A stretch of 6,722 bases of DNA, taken from contig CALEZJ010000471.1 of assembly GCA_937927885.1 (NCBI GenBank), positions 1-6,722 on the forward strand, given 5' to 3'. The position numbers and the translations under genes are program-made. Under the pieces are notes generated by a model. The model worked only from the letters and a program-made list of their open reading frames with translations, was not told the DNA's origin and made no database searches. Numbering within the stretch: position 1 is the first letter of the stretch; each line of letters starts with the position of its first letter. The stretch comes from an uncultured Paracoccaceae bacterium (GTDB lineage: Bacteria; Pseudomonadota; Alphaproteobacteria; Rhodobacterales; Rhodobacteraceae). This document shows positions 5,903-6,722 of the stretch, piece by piece.

Positions 5903-6722
5903 TGATGTTGGTGGTTTCCTGCAGCATTTCGTCGACGGTCTGGATGACCTTTGCGTTCGACGAATAGGCGCGCTGGGTCTGGATCATGTTGGTCAGTTCA
6001 GCCGCCACATCGGTGGTCGATTCCTCGCGCGCGAAGCCCATGACCTCGCCCGTCGGGCCGTCGCCCGCGTTCCAAAGGAACATCGCCCCCGAGTTCGGCG
6101 CGACCCGGTAAGTCTGATTGTCCAGCGCCATCAGCCCGTTGGGGTTCGGCACGTCGACCAACGGAATCTGGGCAATCGTGCGGATCAGGCCGGAATCATA
6201 ATAGGCCTTGACCTCGCCGCTGGGATCGACCTGAACGCCCACCAGCGCCTGAACCGGAGAGCCATTCCGGTCGATCGACACCGGGATGAAACTGTCCGCC
6301 ATCTGGGTGATGCTGTCGACATCCCCCGGCCTGCCGATGTTGAGCGCGACTGCCTGCCCATTCACGGTGACGCCGAATTCACCGGTGAGGGGATCGTAGG
6401 CGCCGCCGGGTGCACCGACATCCTGCGTCACGCTGAGCATGCGTCCGCCATTGGGCGCGGCATCGTCAAAGGTTATGCGGTATTCGCCCAGCACCGTCGC
6501 GGTGACCGGATCGGTGACCGTGGCGACCCATTCATTCGAAGCGCCGGTAGCGGGCACCGTCGGCGAGAACCGGACATTCATCGTTTCCGTGGTGCCGAGC
6601 GCGCTGTAATATTCCAGTGCGACATCGTGGGGGGTGCCCGCCGCACCCGAACGGGTCCCTGTCGCAGGCAGGTTCACCCGCATCGAAATGCTGGTGGTCG
6701 GATCCGAAGCGAACTGGTTCGA
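5895..6722 (-). CDS. flgE: Flagellar hook protein FlgE, C-terminal part (5' partial)
   Basis: FlgE polymerises into the hook, the flexible joint between rod and filament. The last 275 residues are visible. The reading frame stays open to the right edge, so the ATG at 6683 is internal and the true start lies beyond the window. The visible part opens near the FlgE D2 region (TTSISMRVNLPATG, then ALEYYSALGTTETMNVRF). It continues through GVQVDPSGEVKAYYDSG and VPNPNGLMALDNQTYRV, which match the hook-protein pattern preceding the last domain. It ends with the axial C-terminal helix (ELTNMIQTQRAYSSNAKVIQ, then TVDEMLQETTNIKR). No cysteine is present in this part. Full-length homologues in this group are a little over 400 residues, so perhaps a third is missing. 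FlgF and FlgG share the C-terminal motif, but the D2-like region, lack of their shorter layout, and position before flgK indicate FlgE. Confidence 0.93.
   Translation of the reverse strand, partial: SNQFASDPTTSISMRVNLPATGTRSGAAGTPHDVALEYYSALGTTETMNVRFSPTVPATGASNEWVATVTDPVTATVLGEYRITFDDAAPNGGRMLSVTQDVGAPGGAYDPLTGEFGVTVNGQAVALNIGRPGDVDSITQMADSFIPVSIDRNGSPVQALVGVQVDPSGEVKAYYDSGLIRTIAQIPLVDVPNPNGLMALDNQTYRVAPNSGAMFLWNAGDGPTGEVMGFAREESTTDVAAELTNMIQTQRAYSSNAKVIQTVDEMLQETTNIKR

Overview
This GC-rich window (roughly two thirds G+C by eye) reads as ordinary chromosome from an alphaproteobacterium, most likely Rhodobacterales (Rhodobacteraceae/Paracoccaceae type). That placement rests on protein character and on the gene order flgE-flgK-flgL-flgI, which I recall from roseobacters. 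It is an inference, not a database result.

Two gene blocks face each other. The left block (plus strand, 1-2353) holds the 3' part of a YejF-type tandem-ATPase gene of a peptide ABC importer. It overlaps by 4 bases with a family-4 glycosyltransferase gene that starts at GTG, so the two are probably translationally coupled. The right block (minus strand, 6722-2409) is a tightly packed flagellar run: the C-terminal part of the hook protein gene flgE, then flgK and flgL (the two hook-filament junction proteins), then flgI (periplasmic P-ring). Spacings are 19 nt, 3 nt and a 1-base overlap, so this is very probably one transcript entering from beyond the right edge. The blocks converge on a 55-bp gap (2354-2408) that holds only weak hairpins. 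No non-coding stretch exceeds 300 bases.

In the flagellar block, FlgE forms the hook, FlgK and FlgL join hook to filament, and FlgI forms the bushing around the rod in the peptidoglycan layer. FlgE, FlgK and FlgL are exported through the flagellar type III apparatus, whereas FlgI has a Sec signal peptide. All four lack cysteine in the parts seen (FlgI in its mature form). The left block has no demonstrated link to motility.

I see no tRNA, rRNA, CRISPR array, insertion sequence, phage gene or defence system, and no novel system. The points worth a second look are modest: the importer-ATPase/glycosyltransferase coupling, the cysteine-free FlgI, the P-ring gene placed after the junction genes, and a small hairpin that carries the flgE stop codon in its loop.
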